Part shown: piece after piece, positions 1-13,240 of the stretch
Numbering within the stretch: position 1 is the first letter of the stretch
How the letters are laid out: every line of letters begins with the position of its first letter
DNA from: Epiperipatus broadwayi
Lineage: Eukaryota; Onychophora; Udeonychophora; Euonychophora; Peripatidae
Assembly (NCBI GenBank): GCA_028023455.1
Contig: JAQFVV010000142.1
Location: 1,559,941-1,623,940, forward strand
DNA length: 64,000 nucleotides
Direction of reading: 5' to 3'
Translations under genes and position numbers: made by a program
The notes under the pieces: generated by a model
Told to the model about the DNA's origin: nothing
Seen by the model: the letters and a program-made list of their open reading frames with translations, nothing else
Databases searched by the model: none

Positions 1-519
1 GTGTTTTGGAAGATTGCTTAATTAGTAATAGCCATGCAATAAAATGTGTTGTTTTATTTTATTAATAGCCATTGCCGTGTTTTTAATGATAATCTTTTTT
101 TATTTCGCATACATTTTATTTATTTACAAATTGCCACATATATACACACATATATTTTTAATACAATTTACTATTTAGTTTTAACATTATTTTTTCTTTA
201 ATTAAACTTGAATGAAAAGAGATTTGTATGTTTTAACTTTTTTAAATTATATTTTTACGAATACTAATAAAAACTCTTTACTTCCTTTTATAACCCTTAG
301 TTTCATTTCTCAAACCAAGACTCCCCCTCCCCCCTTTTGATTAATTAATTGTAGCTCTTATTTCAGAAATTAACGATAGAAAACTATTTGATTCTTATCT
401 TTTTCGAAAACAAGCTGCAATAAACTCAACATTTAATTTTATGTTTCTCTTTAACAAAAGATTGTTTTAATAATATAATTTTAGATAAAATTATATGTGC
501 CTATATCAATATAGGTACA
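1..519 (-). repeat. 3' LTR (partial) of a Gag-bearing LTR retrotransposon
   Basis: Seen: bases 1-519 are nearly identical to 4701-5214, with only a few substitutions and small indels. The shared block ends abruptly at 519/5214 in plus-strand ...TAGGTACA, so on the minus strand the LTR starts TGTACC, the expected TG terminus. The Gag frame between the copies is on the minus strand, so this is the 3' LTR. It runs off the window edge, so its other end and the target-site duplication are not visible. High identity between the copies suggests a fairly recent insertion. Confidence 0.85.
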
Positions 520-524
520 TTACA

Positions 525-538
525 CCACCCTTCCTTTT
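525..538 (-). other. Polypurine tract next to the 3' LTR
   Basis: On the minus strand this reads AAAAGGAAGGGTGG and lies five bases upstream of the TGTACC start of the 3' LTR. An uninterrupted purine run at this place is the standard plus-strand priming site of LTR elements. It independently supports both the orientation and the LTR boundary. Confidence 0.7.
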
Positions 539-776
539 GAGAGTAAAATGTGCCATTTTTGACCATTTTATCTCTGACAACATTAAATCTTAATTTATTA
601 TTCTTTCTAAGTTTGATTTTTGGTATCTTTTCCTTTTCCATGCTAAGGGCAATCTCCAATTATGCTTTTCTTCTTTCTATGCTGGTAACATTGCTTACAA
701 TGTTCGTCCTGGATAATGACCATGAGGACAAACTAAATTTGTGGCACAGGGATCTTTTATAAACGAAGCTTCGGCT

Positions 777-961
777 GCCGATTCTCTTGATCGGACTTTG
801 ACTAAGAAAAGGTGGCTGCAAATGGCAGGAATTTCAACTGTCCATTTCCGACTTATGCCCTGGAAAACGATTGCCGATTCTCTTGATCGGACTTTGACTA
901 AGCAGCTGCAATGGCAGGAATTTTCAACTGTCCATTTCTGACTTACGCTTTGGAAAACGAG
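777..961. repeat. Two tandem 96-bp units inside the LTR element
   Basis: Two units start at 777 and 873 with GCCGATTCTCTTGATCGG and end in TGGAAAACGA; they differ by a few substitutions and a short indel. They lie between the Gag frame and the 3' LTR of the minus-strand element. They are clearly less AT-rich than their surroundings. Role unknown; duplicated regulatory or packaging sequence is a guess. Confidence 0.8.
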
Positions 962-1876
962 GTACGAGATATGGGGATTCTCCCCTGAAAAGTGACTTAC
1001 GACTTACTCTGGTTGTTGCCAGTGTGTTTTTTTAAAAGAGGAATGATCCCGGCCAATCCATTGCGGGTACTAGAATTTATCCAGTCGAGAGCTTTAAACT
1101 TAATCCTTATCTAACTTATTTCAATACTACCCTCATCCCTTTAGATTCGAACCCTTATATGCTCCTAATACAACTTAGATTGACTTTCATTTATATTATT
1201 TTTAAATTCATTTCGAACATTATTTAAATATTTAGTTTTACACTAATCTTATAATATTATCTTTAAACTATCACAGACATCAATTTACATATTTATTTAT
1301 ATTACAATATTACTTTAACCCATTACTTTAACTTATATATTAACGTGCGTGTATTTTACTAGACTTTTTTTTTTTATTTTCATTATTTTAAACAATTTAT
1401 TTACATCATTTTCTTAACTTACGGTATTCAAAACAAACTTTTATTTTAACATGCGTACATTCAAAAAACTATTTTATTTTACTACGAATATTTTATTTAT
1501 TTTCTACAGATATATTATACTTATTTATTTAACTTGTTTTTATTTTATGTATTTCCGTTATTTTATTCATTTATTTAATTCTACAAACATTATTTCTAAA
1601 TCCTTAATTTGACCCATTTATTTAACTTGATTTTATTGATTTTTATTTATTTGAACTGTTTATTTACGAACATTTCCTTAATTAATATGTGCGTGGAGAA
1701 AAAAAATCTTTTATTTTGCGAAGCCTCCGTTATTATTATTTGACAAAACAATCCATCATTTTAATAGCGAAATTCTAATTCAGGTTTTTCACCTACATCA
1801 AAATAATTATATTAGACTCATAGTCCATTTCCGGTCCTTTTTGTTTATTTTATTATTCCGCTCGATTTACTGACAA

Positions 1877-3160
1877 TTATGCTCGGTCAGGTGGCTCCCG
1901 TTTACGTACATTCTGATCATTATATTGATCTATTTTCCTATATCTATCTATAGGTTCCTGAACCAAATTTTCACAATCTACTCGGGTCAGAATTTCTACC
2001 ATTTCTTCCACCGTCCGACCATTGCTACTTAGCATCATTTGCTGCACAGGCAGTGGCATGTTGTGTCAGATTGTTCTTATAATTTGGTCATCCAACAATG
2101 GAAATGCCGTTAAAGCCTTGAGTTTTGCCACCTGTTTTAAAAAAAATTGCATGAGAGTTTCTCCATGGAAGCTGGGATATCTTTCTTTAGATACCTTACA
2201 GAGTATGCCATCCTGTCGGGCTTCACTCCAGAAGGTTCTTAGGATGGCGTACCTATACTCCTCAAATGTGCGTGGTTTAGCATACTGGGTGTGCCACCAA
2301 TCCAAGGCTGTTCCTTAAAGGTGACTGCTAGCAAGTGTAACTTTATCCCCTTCTTGCCACTCCTGTATTTGGAACAAACCAGTTAAGCTTTCCAAATGTT
2401 TTAATGGATTCTCACCTGCTTCGGCCTTGAATGTCACGATCATAAATTTTTCTTCCAGGAATCTCTTGGTCGGTCCCTCTGGCTTATTCTCCTTATCGTA
2501 ACTCTTATATTTGTGCTCCATTTGGTCCATCTTATACTCTAGACCCTTAGTTATATTTATACATATTTGTTTTACTTCCGACTTCAAACTATCACCACTT
2601 TCAATTCTACATTCTACTTCACTCTGAATGCCTTCATTTTTTAACAAACTTAATTCTTCCTGCGTTGTCCTAGCTACACTTCTCCATTCCCGGCATGTTT
2701 CTTCTATTTTTATTATTTTCATTTCTAAATTATTATATCTAATGCTACCTTGCTCTAATTCAGCCCTCACTTTTTTTATGCTTTCTTCTACTATCGCCCT
2801 TTCCTGACTTTCTTCGTTCAAATCTTTCACTACAGCTTCTATGGCTATATGATTTGTTTCTACTTCATCTATTATTTCACCCCTCATTTCCTTCATTTCT
2901 CTAATTTCCGCTTCGAGTTCATTAATTTCTCCTTTAACCTGACTAATTTCTTCCTTCAATTCTGCTTTGAGTTCTAACTGACTTTGTTTAATTTCTTGAT
3001 GCATTTCTTTTATCAATTCTGCTTTGAACTCTTGTATCATATTCATCATCATTTTCATCATCATTCGCATCTCAGATACTTCTTCTTTCTCCTTTTCTAC
3101 TAACTGGGGATTTTTAAAATATATTGGGCTTTCTTTCGGATCCATTTTCGAAAATTTCAA
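1877..3160 (-). pseudogene. Retrotransposon Gag with two in-frame stops
   Basis: One continuous minus-strand frame of about 428 codons, from the ATG at 3160 to a stop just below 1877, interrupted by a TAA near 2315 and a TGA near 2063. There is no frameshift: the same frame continues across both stops. The first ~220 residues are rich in E, K, M and I with regular spacing, suggesting a long coiled coil. The middle holds a capsid-like section with a DWWHTQY motif and aromatic and hydrophobic spacing typical of Ty3/gypsy-type Gag. No CCHC zinc knuckle, protease, reverse transcriptase, RNase H or integrase is visible between here and the 3' LTR (520-1876), which is AT-rich and full of stops. The protein would package element RNA, but this copy is broken. 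Family assignment to Ty3/gypsy Gag is inferred from pattern only. Confidence 0.75.
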
Positions 3161-3696
3161 TTTTAAAGTACTAGCGCTTATGTTAAACTAAATTTAAATA
3201 CAACTTATTTATTTATTTTTCTTACTAAGACGGAAACTCACACTAACTCCACCCTTTTAGTCCTTTTCTCTACCTGATCTAATGCTTTAACCCTGCCCAA
3301 ATATCAGCTGTCTCTGATTTGATAGCATAAATGTCAAAATCTCTTTTCATTTTGAAACAAAAAAAGTTTTCGGTCAATTCTTTTTTTTTAAATTAAAGCA
3401 CTTTTACATACGTAATTTAACTTTTTAGATTTTTATTTTCAACAAAAACAAACTATTTAATTAACTGTCATTTATGACAAGTTCGTCCCACATTGGGTAA
3501 AGCCATTTGAACCGAGTTCGAATATGTAGATTCGAAACACCGGCCTCTTAGACAGAGAAGAACATACTCAGAGAGTATGTATGCCCAAACAATAGCTATA
3601 AAATATATAACTAGCATTACATTTCCAGGACATAGCTTCTTCTCGGCTGTTGAGTTCAACACCAAGTTCAAAGCACTTTTTTTTGTTTGTGTATAA

Positions 3697-3708
3697 ACAC
3701 GGGCACCA
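3697..3708 (-). other. Candidate primer binding site
   Basis: The minus strand reads TGGTGCCCGTGT, starting with the TGG that pairs with tRNA CCA ends. The first eight bases are one mismatch from the start of a lysine-tRNA type site. It is preceded by ...GATAGC rather than a clean CA terminus, and no second LTR copy reaches here to confirm the boundary. Weak call. Confidence 0.25.
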
Positions 3709-4617
3709 GCTATCTATTCAAGGATGAATAAATAACGCACTTTGAGCAATGGCCACTAGCTCAATGCCTAAATCCATAACTAGCTCAGCTGTTTGTAATC
3801 ACTAATAGATTATACATAATTAGTAGTTAAAAGACTTGATAAAGAATTGTAAAAAGAATTGATAAAAAGAATTAACCGACAAATATAGTTAATTTTAAAG
3901 ATAATTTATTAACTAACATTTATTTACTAAATTTAAACATTTTATAATTCTAATAAAACACACGCATATTTTAAATTAACATTTCTAAATAGTTTAAACA
4001 TTCCTATAGATTTAATAACAAAACACTCTAATTTAACTAATAAATATTGATATAATGACCACGCACATATTAACTCATGTACACACATAATAATGATAAT
4101 AAAGGACGACATAGCATTTGAAATTTAATCACACACATCAATAGTTCATTTATGTATGATATAGAGTTCATATAATTAGACTCTTGAAAGATTCATACGA
4201 ATTAATGCAATGCAATGGCTATTACAGTATAGAACGAAATAAGCAAATGTTTTTACCTAGGCTTTTTTGAATGTTGACGTAGAATTTTGTTCTTTGGAGG
4301 CTGCTTTCAGTGAGGATATTTCCATTATAAATGCTTACCCTTATGAATGCTTCCAGCCAGCTGGGACTTTTCCTTGATGAGTTTCACGATTATTACTATT
4401 GAAGACAATTAGATACTGATGGAGATTTTCTAAGATGTTAAGCTGACATTATTTCACGGGAAGATCTGCTGTTTTCTCGGACATCTGGGCTGGAGATAAA
4501 CGTGCATTCCCAAGATCTTCTCAACACTGCATTTTGTTTGTTAACTGCTCAATTAATTTCTGAACTGCACTACTCAATTACTTTGTGAACTGATTACTGT
4601 CCGATAAAAAAAAGGTC

Positions 4618-4625
4618 TATTTATA
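4618..4625 (-). promoter_or_regulatory. TATA box of the 5' LTR
   Basis: The minus strand reads TATAAATA, about 590 bases inside the LTR start at 5214. A TCAGT initiator-like pentamer lies about 34 bases downstream (4593-4589). TATA plus TCAGT at this spacing is a typical arthropod-style core promoter. It implies the LTR extends leftward past 4701, beyond the part duplicated inside this window. Confidence 0.45.
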
Positions 4626-4700
4626 CCTGCGCCTTGTTGTCTTTCTAATATCTCCGGCAAAGATCTGTTATCAAATTCCAGTGATAATCATTTGATAAAC

Positions 4701-5214
4701 GTGTTTTGGAAGATTGCTTAATTAGTAATAGCCATGCAATAAAACGTGTTGTTTTATTTTATTAATAGCCATTGCCGTGTTTTTAATGATAATCTTCTTT
4801 TATTTCGCATACATTTTATTTATTTACAAATCGCACATATATACGCACATATATTTTTAATACAATTTACTATTTAGTTTTAACATTATTTTTTCTTTAA
4901 TTAAACTTGAATGAAAAGAGATTTGTATGTTTTAACTTTTTTAAATTATATTTTTACGAATACTAATAAAAACTCTTTACTTCCTTTTATAACCCTTAGT
5001 TTCATTTCTCGAACCAAGACTCCCCCTCCCCCCTTTTGATTAATTAATTGTAGCTCTTATTTCAGAAATTAACGATAGAAAACTATTTGATTCCTTTTTC
5101 GAAAACAAGCTGCAATAAACTCAACATTTAATTTTATGTTTCTCTTTAACGAAAGATTGTTTTAATAATATAATTTTAGATAAAATTATATGTGCCTATA
5201 TCAATATAGGTACA
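4701..5214 (-). repeat. 5' LTR (the part matching the left copy)
   Basis: Direct repeat of 1-519. The true LTR probably continues to lower coordinates, because the matching left copy is truncated by the window edge exactly where homology stops at 4701, and a TATA box sits at 4618. The right end at 5214 is sharp, followed by GTATATT, which should contain the target-site duplication. Confidence 0.85.
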
Positions 5215-8200
5215 GTATATTTATTAACATCTTATTAATTGCTATTAAATATACTTCCCTTCCCCCTTAATTTATAATTAAAGATACAGATCCAATATAT
5301 TAAATTAGATTGATAATTTAGTTTTAGCCCTTTTGAGGTAGCATAATTATAATACTATTTTAAAAACTGGGTTCTGTCAGCTAAACAGATAGAAGCTATC
5401 TGTTTTAGGTGCATTCAATTTTAAATATACATATTTGTATTTGTTTTGTGCATTGCAAGTGTGTTTTTACTAAGTACACTTAGTACATTGTGTTGTGCTA
5501 CCTTTTCTGATAGGTTCATGATGGAGGCTGCTCCCATCCACTTTAGTTTACATATAGCTACTTTTATTAGAACTGAAACATGAGAGTCCAGACCATATGC
5601 ATAAAGTGTATTCTAGTTTCTGAACTTGAAATGTTTCATATTTTAATTATAGCAAGTCATCCAGTTTTAGGGTTCTATGCATTTTGATGCAGAAGCTCAT
5701 GAATAATTACCCACTCACACCAGGAACTTATTTCTTAATGTTTTTTCAGTGCCAATGCATATATATGTGGACTAAAGTAACCAGTTCTTTCTTCTTATTA
5801 AATAACTGTTTAGCATTAGTCTGGAACCTGAATCTTTGGTTCCTAGACTGAATCTGCATTACCTTTGAGCTTAATTATTCATTCACATTTTTAATATATA
5901 TCAACAGTAACTATATGAATGCTGTAATGAATAATCTATCTTGGGCTGGTATGTTCACTTGTAATCTAGAAAACCACAAGGTGGGAATAGGATTTGACAT
6001 ATTAACTATTATAGGTATAAATTTTATTAACCGCACATACACACACCTATTTATAAATGTCAAAATGAGATCATTGTAATAATTTAGTCTCATCTACTAT
6101 GTAATATAATGCTTGTGTGTGTTGATCCCACATATTTAATACTATATAATTATTGTCATTTTTGTTTTGTTTTGCTTGATTTTATTTTATTGATTTAATA
6201 AACCTACTTAAAATTATACTTGTTTCATATCTTTTTTGCTCACAATATAATTCCAATTCATTATTATAGTTATATAAGTGTGATATCATTGGTGTTGACA
6301 TTAGCTTTAAGTAAATTAGTGTATTAAGTAGCCCATTTTAATCCTTTTAGTTAAATTGTTAGTCTGTTTCTGAGTTTCATGCTTATTCCTGTTCAGAGCT
6401 GGCTCATAGAAGAAATTGAGATCCATGTGTAACCTCAGAAATGTCAATCATAAGATATTACATTGCAGAGTACTGGTGAATGAGTTGAGGCTTGGTCAGA
6501 TTCGGGATCTAACCATCCAATTTCGGTTAGCTTTGGTGTATTTTGCCTGGATTCTGAATTTTGTTACATGAATATACAAATCTGACCAATCCAATATCAT
6601 GTACTTGCATATTTACTACAAGCAATAACAAGTGATATCCATATTGTTAAAAATACAGCATCTAGTTTGCATGGTGCTTATCATTATCAACTTAGATAAT
6701 TTTTGCATGTTAGAATAATATGCTTTTAACATCACAATTGAAAGATCATTAGTTGTTTTGTTTTTTTTTCAAAATTGTTTTTATACTAAAAATGCATATT
6801 TATGGAGTGGTACAGTTTAGCTATCCACCATATAAATTTTAAGATGCTTAGCATATCTGGATCATGATTTACAATTAGAAATATGACAGTGTATTTTATA
6901 TCTTTATAACTGTTGTTCAATGCTCTCCCTGACATTCCTACACCTTGAGAGACACTTAAGAAATGTTATTTTGGCTCTAGACTTTACTGACATAGATAGT
7001 TTGAAATATGCTTCTGCAAAACAAAATTTAAATCTCAAGAGTATATATGCTTTCCATATAATTTCATAATTCTACCAAATTTGCACTGTTCAAGTTAATA
7101 CGAAAAAGTAAAATAAACTAATAAAAAAGTCTTAAAAGTACTAAGTCAGATTTTGACAAATTACTGTCAGAATAATAGTACTGATTGCACTACTAAAAAT
7201 ATGCATATATAGTGATGAAAATTAATATGTAAATCAGGCCAGTATGGTGTAAATTAGATGTTCCCATTTTTTTTAAATAATGGGACACAAGAATCTTTCT
7301 GATTGATGGATTGAGGTTTAGTGCTTTTAAGACTTTCTTATTAGTTTAGTTTATCTTTTCATAATAACATGAAAAATACAAGTTTAGTAGAAAATCAAAA
7401 TTTATGTTAGCATGTTAATCCATCTTGGCTTAAGATGCAAAATACTCTACCATATTTCATATTATAGCTTATGATCCACATGTGTTAGCATTTTAAATTT
7501 TTTGTAATTAATAGATAATCTACATTATTATCTGACATGCTCATCAAACAAGAAATAGCCCTGTAGTTAGTATTAAAAGAAAATTACTTACCATGCTTCT
7601 TTATATATTCATTATTCATTATTCATTATATATATATATATATCCATTAGAAAACAGTCAACACTTAGACAATCCTAATATAGATAACAATATATATATA
7701 TATATATATCCATTTGTTACTTTAATATTAAGTAAATTAACAAAAAACAGAGCAAATAATCTTATTACATCATGAAATTAAACAAGATGTTCTGATCAAC
7801 ATCATTATAGTGACTGAATAATGTAATAAGCAGCGATTTAAAATATTTTGTTAAACTCTAAATATTTAATCCAAATACGATAAACAAAATAAAAGATAGC
7901 TTTTAAATATAAACTTTAATTAAAACTTTTATAAAATACTGTTTTCATTAAAAAGGTATATCATTATTTTTTTTTGTATATGAATATAAAGCAAAGCAAA
8001 TCATAAGTGGATTATAGTAATTTGTATATAATCTGAATTTGATGCTAGTTATGTTTATAAAGTAGACAATTAATAAACACCCAATAGTGATATAAATAGA
8101 TACCAATAACTTTTCAAGCTTATTAAAGTTTTTTTAAAAAAATAAATGAATAAGAGATTGAAATCGCATTCCTTTTTGTGATTATAAAAAGTCCATTAAT

Positions 8201-8645
8201 GTTTAACTGACCAAAATAGTCTGATAGTTTTGTTCTTTGGCTATTACAGATGGATATCAATTTATTGACTATGAGCTGTTTACCTAAAACAATTTTTTTT
8301 TTATTTCTTCTATACTTTTATCTGGCTTACATTCACATACTGGCCCACAGTCCAGAAGATTGGCTGTATTAGCCATTTATCATGGTATTCTCTTTTGATT
8401 TCAGTTGACTATTAAGTTCAAAGAACGTTTAAAATCTCATATTAATTCGAAATTATGTCAGACAGTTCCTAAAAGCAAACTAACAAAAGCGAGTTCACTA
8501 GAGTAATTCATTGGAAGGTAGGTCAAAGTTTATAAGCTTTTCATTTTTAAATAAAAAGAAAAACATACCATTTTATTGATCATTATATATTATATATTTA
8601 AACAAAAAAAAAAAAAAACGAAGATAATTTGTAATCAGAAACGAT
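5215..8645. other. AT-rich sequence without a supported gene
   Basis: No coding frame here shows family motifs. There are short (TA)n tracts near 7627 and 7690 and a fragment of the CAGTCAACACTTAG hairpin family at 7645-7690. A segment near 5525-5575 contains CCATCCACTT followed by TAGCTACTTTTA, which recurs near 35530; 58650 shares only CCATCCACTT. Confidence 0.5.
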
Positions 8646-8722
8646 TTTTTTTTCATGCGTCAGCGAACTCACTAACCCGGGACAACTGCTTGTAAGCAAG
8701 CTGTGCTGACCTCTCGACCACT
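8646..8722 (-). repeat. tRNA-derived short retroposon, copy 1
   Basis: Minus strand: a tRNA-like body with box A-like TGGTCGAGAGG, a CTTACAA loop and a T-arm remnant, ending GCATGAAAAAAAAA. Closely related to 50021-50123 and 51495-51584. The A-run directly after CATGA suggests retroposition. The acceptor stem is degraded, so this is not a working tRNA gene. Confidence 0.6.
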
Positions 8723-11433
8723 AAAAATAAATAATGATATTTTAAAATATCTACTGACTAATATCACAAATTTATTACAACTGCTAATTGCCAGCATTTT
8801 TAAGAGTGGAAGTTGTGAAATCAACTAATACTATTGAAAATAACAATTAAATGTTAGCTGTAACAGATTTTCTTGTTTTTATTACATATATACAAAACTT
8901 ATAAAATAATTTATTATCCCTGAAGATTCAGTTCTGAGGAGATATATTGCAGCTATTTTTATACACTTTACGATCAAAAAATAGCGTAGTAGTTAATTTG
9001 TCACTTGAACGACGAATTATTATAACCCATATAATTAACTATTTACGCACACACACATATATCATCTATTTAATTATAATTAATATTTCCGTTTGCAATA
9101 ATAGTACTATAGGTATAATAGTACTATGTTTTCTAAAAAAAACAACCCATATTTATTTCTTTGGGTCTATTTGTAAATTTAAAGAAAAGAAAACTGCCTG
9201 CAGTAATGACATTGATATCCACGCCTTAACAAATGTCTATATTCTTTCTAAAGATAAATATAGCAGCGATGCTTTCTAGTTTCTATGACAACGAGAACAG
9301 ATAAGGATTTTCAGGATTATATAAAAAAGATATTTCAATCAGGCTGAAATAAGATTCGCAAAAATAAATGGTATGGGCGTAAATTTAATGTAATGATTAA
9401 AATATCAACTACTGCTGATGATTCAGCTATTTATGTATTTAAAATACGTCTTAAAGCAAAAATAAAAATTAAAAGCAAATGGTTTACAGTAAAAAGTAAA
9501 ACAAGTAAAAACACTCACATTATCAGACTCCTTCTTCCTTATATATGAACCCCAAGACAAATTTTCCTACTCGGATTAAAATTTTAGTTAAAATACGATT
9601 TTATAAAAACTCACAATATTTGGTAGTAAAAATGTTTATCTTTACTAAATGAGCGTTAACATTATAAATATTAACTATTTGTAGTATAGTTATAAGGGTA
9701 TCCACCTGCTAAGTTTATAACATGGGATTAAAGAAAATTGAATTTTTTTTTCAGACTCTATTGAACCATAGATTTTTTTTCTTCAGATAACTGTTCCATG
9801 ATCACCATAATTAGATATCTGTTATTAGGTGGTAAGTCTAGAGATTGTTAGGTGACCAATAAAAGCTTTTGATTAACCTGAGTTAGCAAAATAATTAATT
9901 ATTTATGCATTAATTTTTAATGCAAAAATTACAAGTTTCACCATTTCTAAGAAAGGCTGACCCTATTGTTTATATGTATATTTTATTCAATGTTTGCAAC
10001 CGTATTTTTGAAATTCTAAGAGAGAAATTGATTATAACATATATATATATAAGAATTAGTGCTAGTTTAGCACGAAAATGCATTTTGGGGATCACTATTT
10101 TTTATGATACCTTTATTCATATATTTTAAAAAAAATGTTTGATGGTGTTGAAGTTATTAAGTCCATCTATAAAAAAATTATACGTGGAAAAAGAGAACAG
10201 AAGCTGATTACTCTGTATGTTCTTAATTAAAAAAACAGATTTATTAATCTTTAACGAAGGTTTAAAATTTATATTTGGGCTAGAAATAATTAGTGATAAA
10301 CATTATTGTATATATGTAGAGTGGATAATGTCAAAGTTGTGGGTGGAATGAGTTCGATACCTGTTAATCAAAATGTATTAACATATGTGAATGTATGTAA
10401 GTGTTACATAATAAAGAGATAACACAATGAATATTAATAAAAAAAATTGTATTAGTTCTATTGACTTTGGTTTAGATTTAATTAAAATGGTGGCCTTTAA
10501 AATTAACTGTTCTTCTCAGACTTAAATATAACAAAACATCACAAAAAACTAATGTTATAATACTGAACTATAATATTCAAAAATTTGTATCACAATACTC
10601 AAATTTTTATTTCTATATATATATTATACCTTAGATACAAATACATTCCTATATTTTAAACTGTGGCATCATCTTTAATTAGCGCTTAAATTAAAACATG
10701 GTTTTAAAAATAAATTCAATTAATGCCAACCTAATTTTGCATGCAACTATTATTACTTTTAGAGCTAGTATTTATTCACGGTAAAGTATGCAAGAGAATT
10801 TATGAGTTCTGTAAATCTTTTAAGAGTATCACAAATATATACCATTAATTTTATCTTTAAATACCCGATGACTTTTTTGAATAACTTCTATCTCAAAAAA
10901 GTTATTGACAATGCCATTACAATTTAATTATTATTATAAAAAAAATTACTTTGAAAAATTTCAAACCCAGGATCGAAAATTCAAATATGGTCTAAAATTC
11001 AAAAAGTTTTCAGCTAGATAAAAAAAGTTTTAAGTAATTTACATTTTTTGCATGATGAGTGTACAGTTAACTTAACTAGTCATTAATAAACTAACCATTA
11101 AATGAATAATAGTCAATTTAAGATTAAAATCTCTTAAGCAATCTTACTCCAAACATACACAAAAAATAACACATATCATGTCTGTTGATGGTTTCAGACT
11201 CCTGGGGTGCTGACCCTATTGTTTTATTTACACCTTTTTTTTTTATAAAAATCTATCCGTTTTTTACAATACATTTTTTTTTTCAAATTATTTCATTTTG
11301 ATCAACATTATTCCTTTTTTTTATCAAGGTTATAAAGATTTATTCATACACACATATATACATTTGATCTTGGAGAAAAAGGTATATCAATGCTTATATC
11401 AGTTAGTTCAAAGTCTATTCTTGACCAGATATC
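8723..11433. other. AT-rich sequence, one candidate exon
   Basis: Apart from a possible 48-base exon at 9519-9566 nothing is recognisable. Short open frames near 8947-9279 and 9920-10129 look like random AT-rich frames (I, Y, K, N rich, no motif). Confidence 0.5.
9519..9566 (-). CDS. Candidate small coding exon, unknown gene
   Basis: Minus strand: acceptor GTAG, then 48 bases (16 codons, phase 0 at both ends), then a strong donor GTGAGTG. The frame contains SWGSYIRKKESDN, with a composition unlike the surrounding AT-rich sequence. The polypyrimidine tract before the acceptor is weak. The product is not recognised. It could share a gene with other minus-strand exon candidates at 15272 and 29432, but nothing links them directly. 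It may equally be chance. Confidence 0.3.
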
Positions 11434-12640
11434 TCAAAAAAGTTCTTCAGATGCTAATAATTTGTCTCTATCCTTGATTTTGCCTAATATGCCACAGAAA
11501 GTTTGGCAGACATTGAGATCTGTTTGAACAAAAACATGTTTACATCTGGTGAGCCACTGAGTGATTGTCACAAAGGTGGCTAACCTGATGATGGAGAAGA
11601 CTGCAGTGTTGAAAGCATTTCTTAAGCAACAAGAGGTTATGAGTACCAACTGACCCTTTTTCTTTAAGTATAAGTCTAAATGATAGAAAAAATGGCAGTT
11701 ATGTTGTAGGTGCTGAAAGAATTCTTCCTCTGTTTTACAAAGCTGACACTGTGGTTCCAATTTTGAGAACCCTCTTCTGTAGATGAGAAACAGGCTAGTT
11801 GGCAGTGAGAAGAGATTTAATTTTATGAGAAAGTCTAAGTGCTTGGATTCCAAATACAAAAATCTTAATTTCTTAATTATATGTTTATTTAATACTCCAA
11901 GTTGAGCAAGGAGCATATTCTGCTTTTGATGTATCAAATCATAGGCCTCCCAGTATGATTTTTTTCTCACTAAGAACTGCTCTGTTAGGTTCATTAGACT
12001 TATTATATGACGCCAAATGTCATTGATCCATTTGCTACTAAATGGTGGTAAAGTATCAGTTGGCTTAAAAGTTAAACCTAGGTCACATTCTACCTGCTTT
12101 AAATAGACTGCATGCAGTGTGCCAATCATTTTTGAGCATAGAATGAGGAAATCAAGTGCAACCTAAGCCCATTCATATATTTAGGTGTTTGCATTTTTGC
12201 CAGACTGATCGAAACAACCTTATCCTTTCAAAATAGTCTGGAACAAATTGTATTAATTCTCTTTTCAAATTCCTTGGTTGGCTTTATTATTGGCAGGAAA
12301 TAATTAATCCTAGAAAAAATCAGCATATTGAGAAGGTGCATCTTCCTAGGAAGTGGTAACAAAACGTATGATAATGATGCCACAACATTCTCAATTTTTC
12401 CCAGAATGGAGCTCTGAATTTCTTTTTCATAGTAGTGTTTGATTTTGCAATTGGAAATTGCAGAAAAGTTTGCATTTCAGCAGTGAAAATTGATGTTATT
12501 CTAGTTTCTGTGGTAATCTTCCACATGGATGACTTACTATGATTTATAGTAAGGTTTAATCACACTGAAAGTTTATCCAAGATTTGCTGCAGTTTCAGCA
12601 AATATTTGTTAACACTTACAACTCTTATTTACATTTTTTT
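11434..12640 (-). pseudogene. 3' part of a LINE ORF2 (post-RT region and zinc finger)
   Basis: The longest open part (12129-11434, 231 codons) carries CQLCKTEEEFFQHLQHNC, a CX2C...HX4C arrangement matching the C-terminal zinc-binding motif of non-LTR retrotransposon ORF2 proteins. Upstream minus-strand pieces in shifting frames (about 12640-12140) show the usual region after the RT thumb, including EKRINTICSRLFWK-like sequence where LINEs have a conserved F-W motif. Several frameshifts and stops separate the pieces. The RT catalytic motifs are not present, so the copy is 5'-truncated as is normal for LINEs. Clade not determined; L1-like or CR1-like zinc fingers both fit. Confidence 0.6.
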
Positions 12641-13240
12641 TTATTAGCATTGTTTTATAAAGACTTTTCTTCTAATTTCTTATATATATATATATTGTAA
12701 CAATCGGAAAAAAAGTGAAGATCGAATCTAACTGCAAACTATGATATCTGCTCTACAGGGGCGCCATCTAGGCATTTGAGCCTAGAAAAATTTATAAAGT
12801 AGGCAGATACACGCTGTTAAGATTCCACTTTATTTAAATATTCAGATCGTTAGCCCAAGTCACTAGCTCAGTGGAACAGCAGAGATTATAAAATATAACT
12901 TTATATCTTAAATATAAAAAATAAAAGCCACTGCCAGAAATTAAGACATAAAAATATTTATTTACGCACATATAAAATCATTCTAATTTGAGGAATAAGT
13001 TTAACATTTTAGATTTTTATATTAATCTTTAATTTTACATTTAAATAGCTTGCCATAATGAATTTAATATTTATTTAGTGAGTCAAGTATGAATAGACTA
13101 TATAGATTGTATTTGAAAAGAAAAATGTTCTATCTCTTATTTAACCTTAGGCCAAAAAGTTCACAGTAAACCGGCGCCAACCCATTGGATACATTTATGT
13201 ATTCAATGTAGCGTGAAAATACGACAACACAAAATACTAT

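Noticed and set aside
9405-9425. CTGATGA near 9413 as ribozyme core
   Set aside because: Part of a short GCTGATGATTCAGC palindrome, without GAAA or flanking stems.
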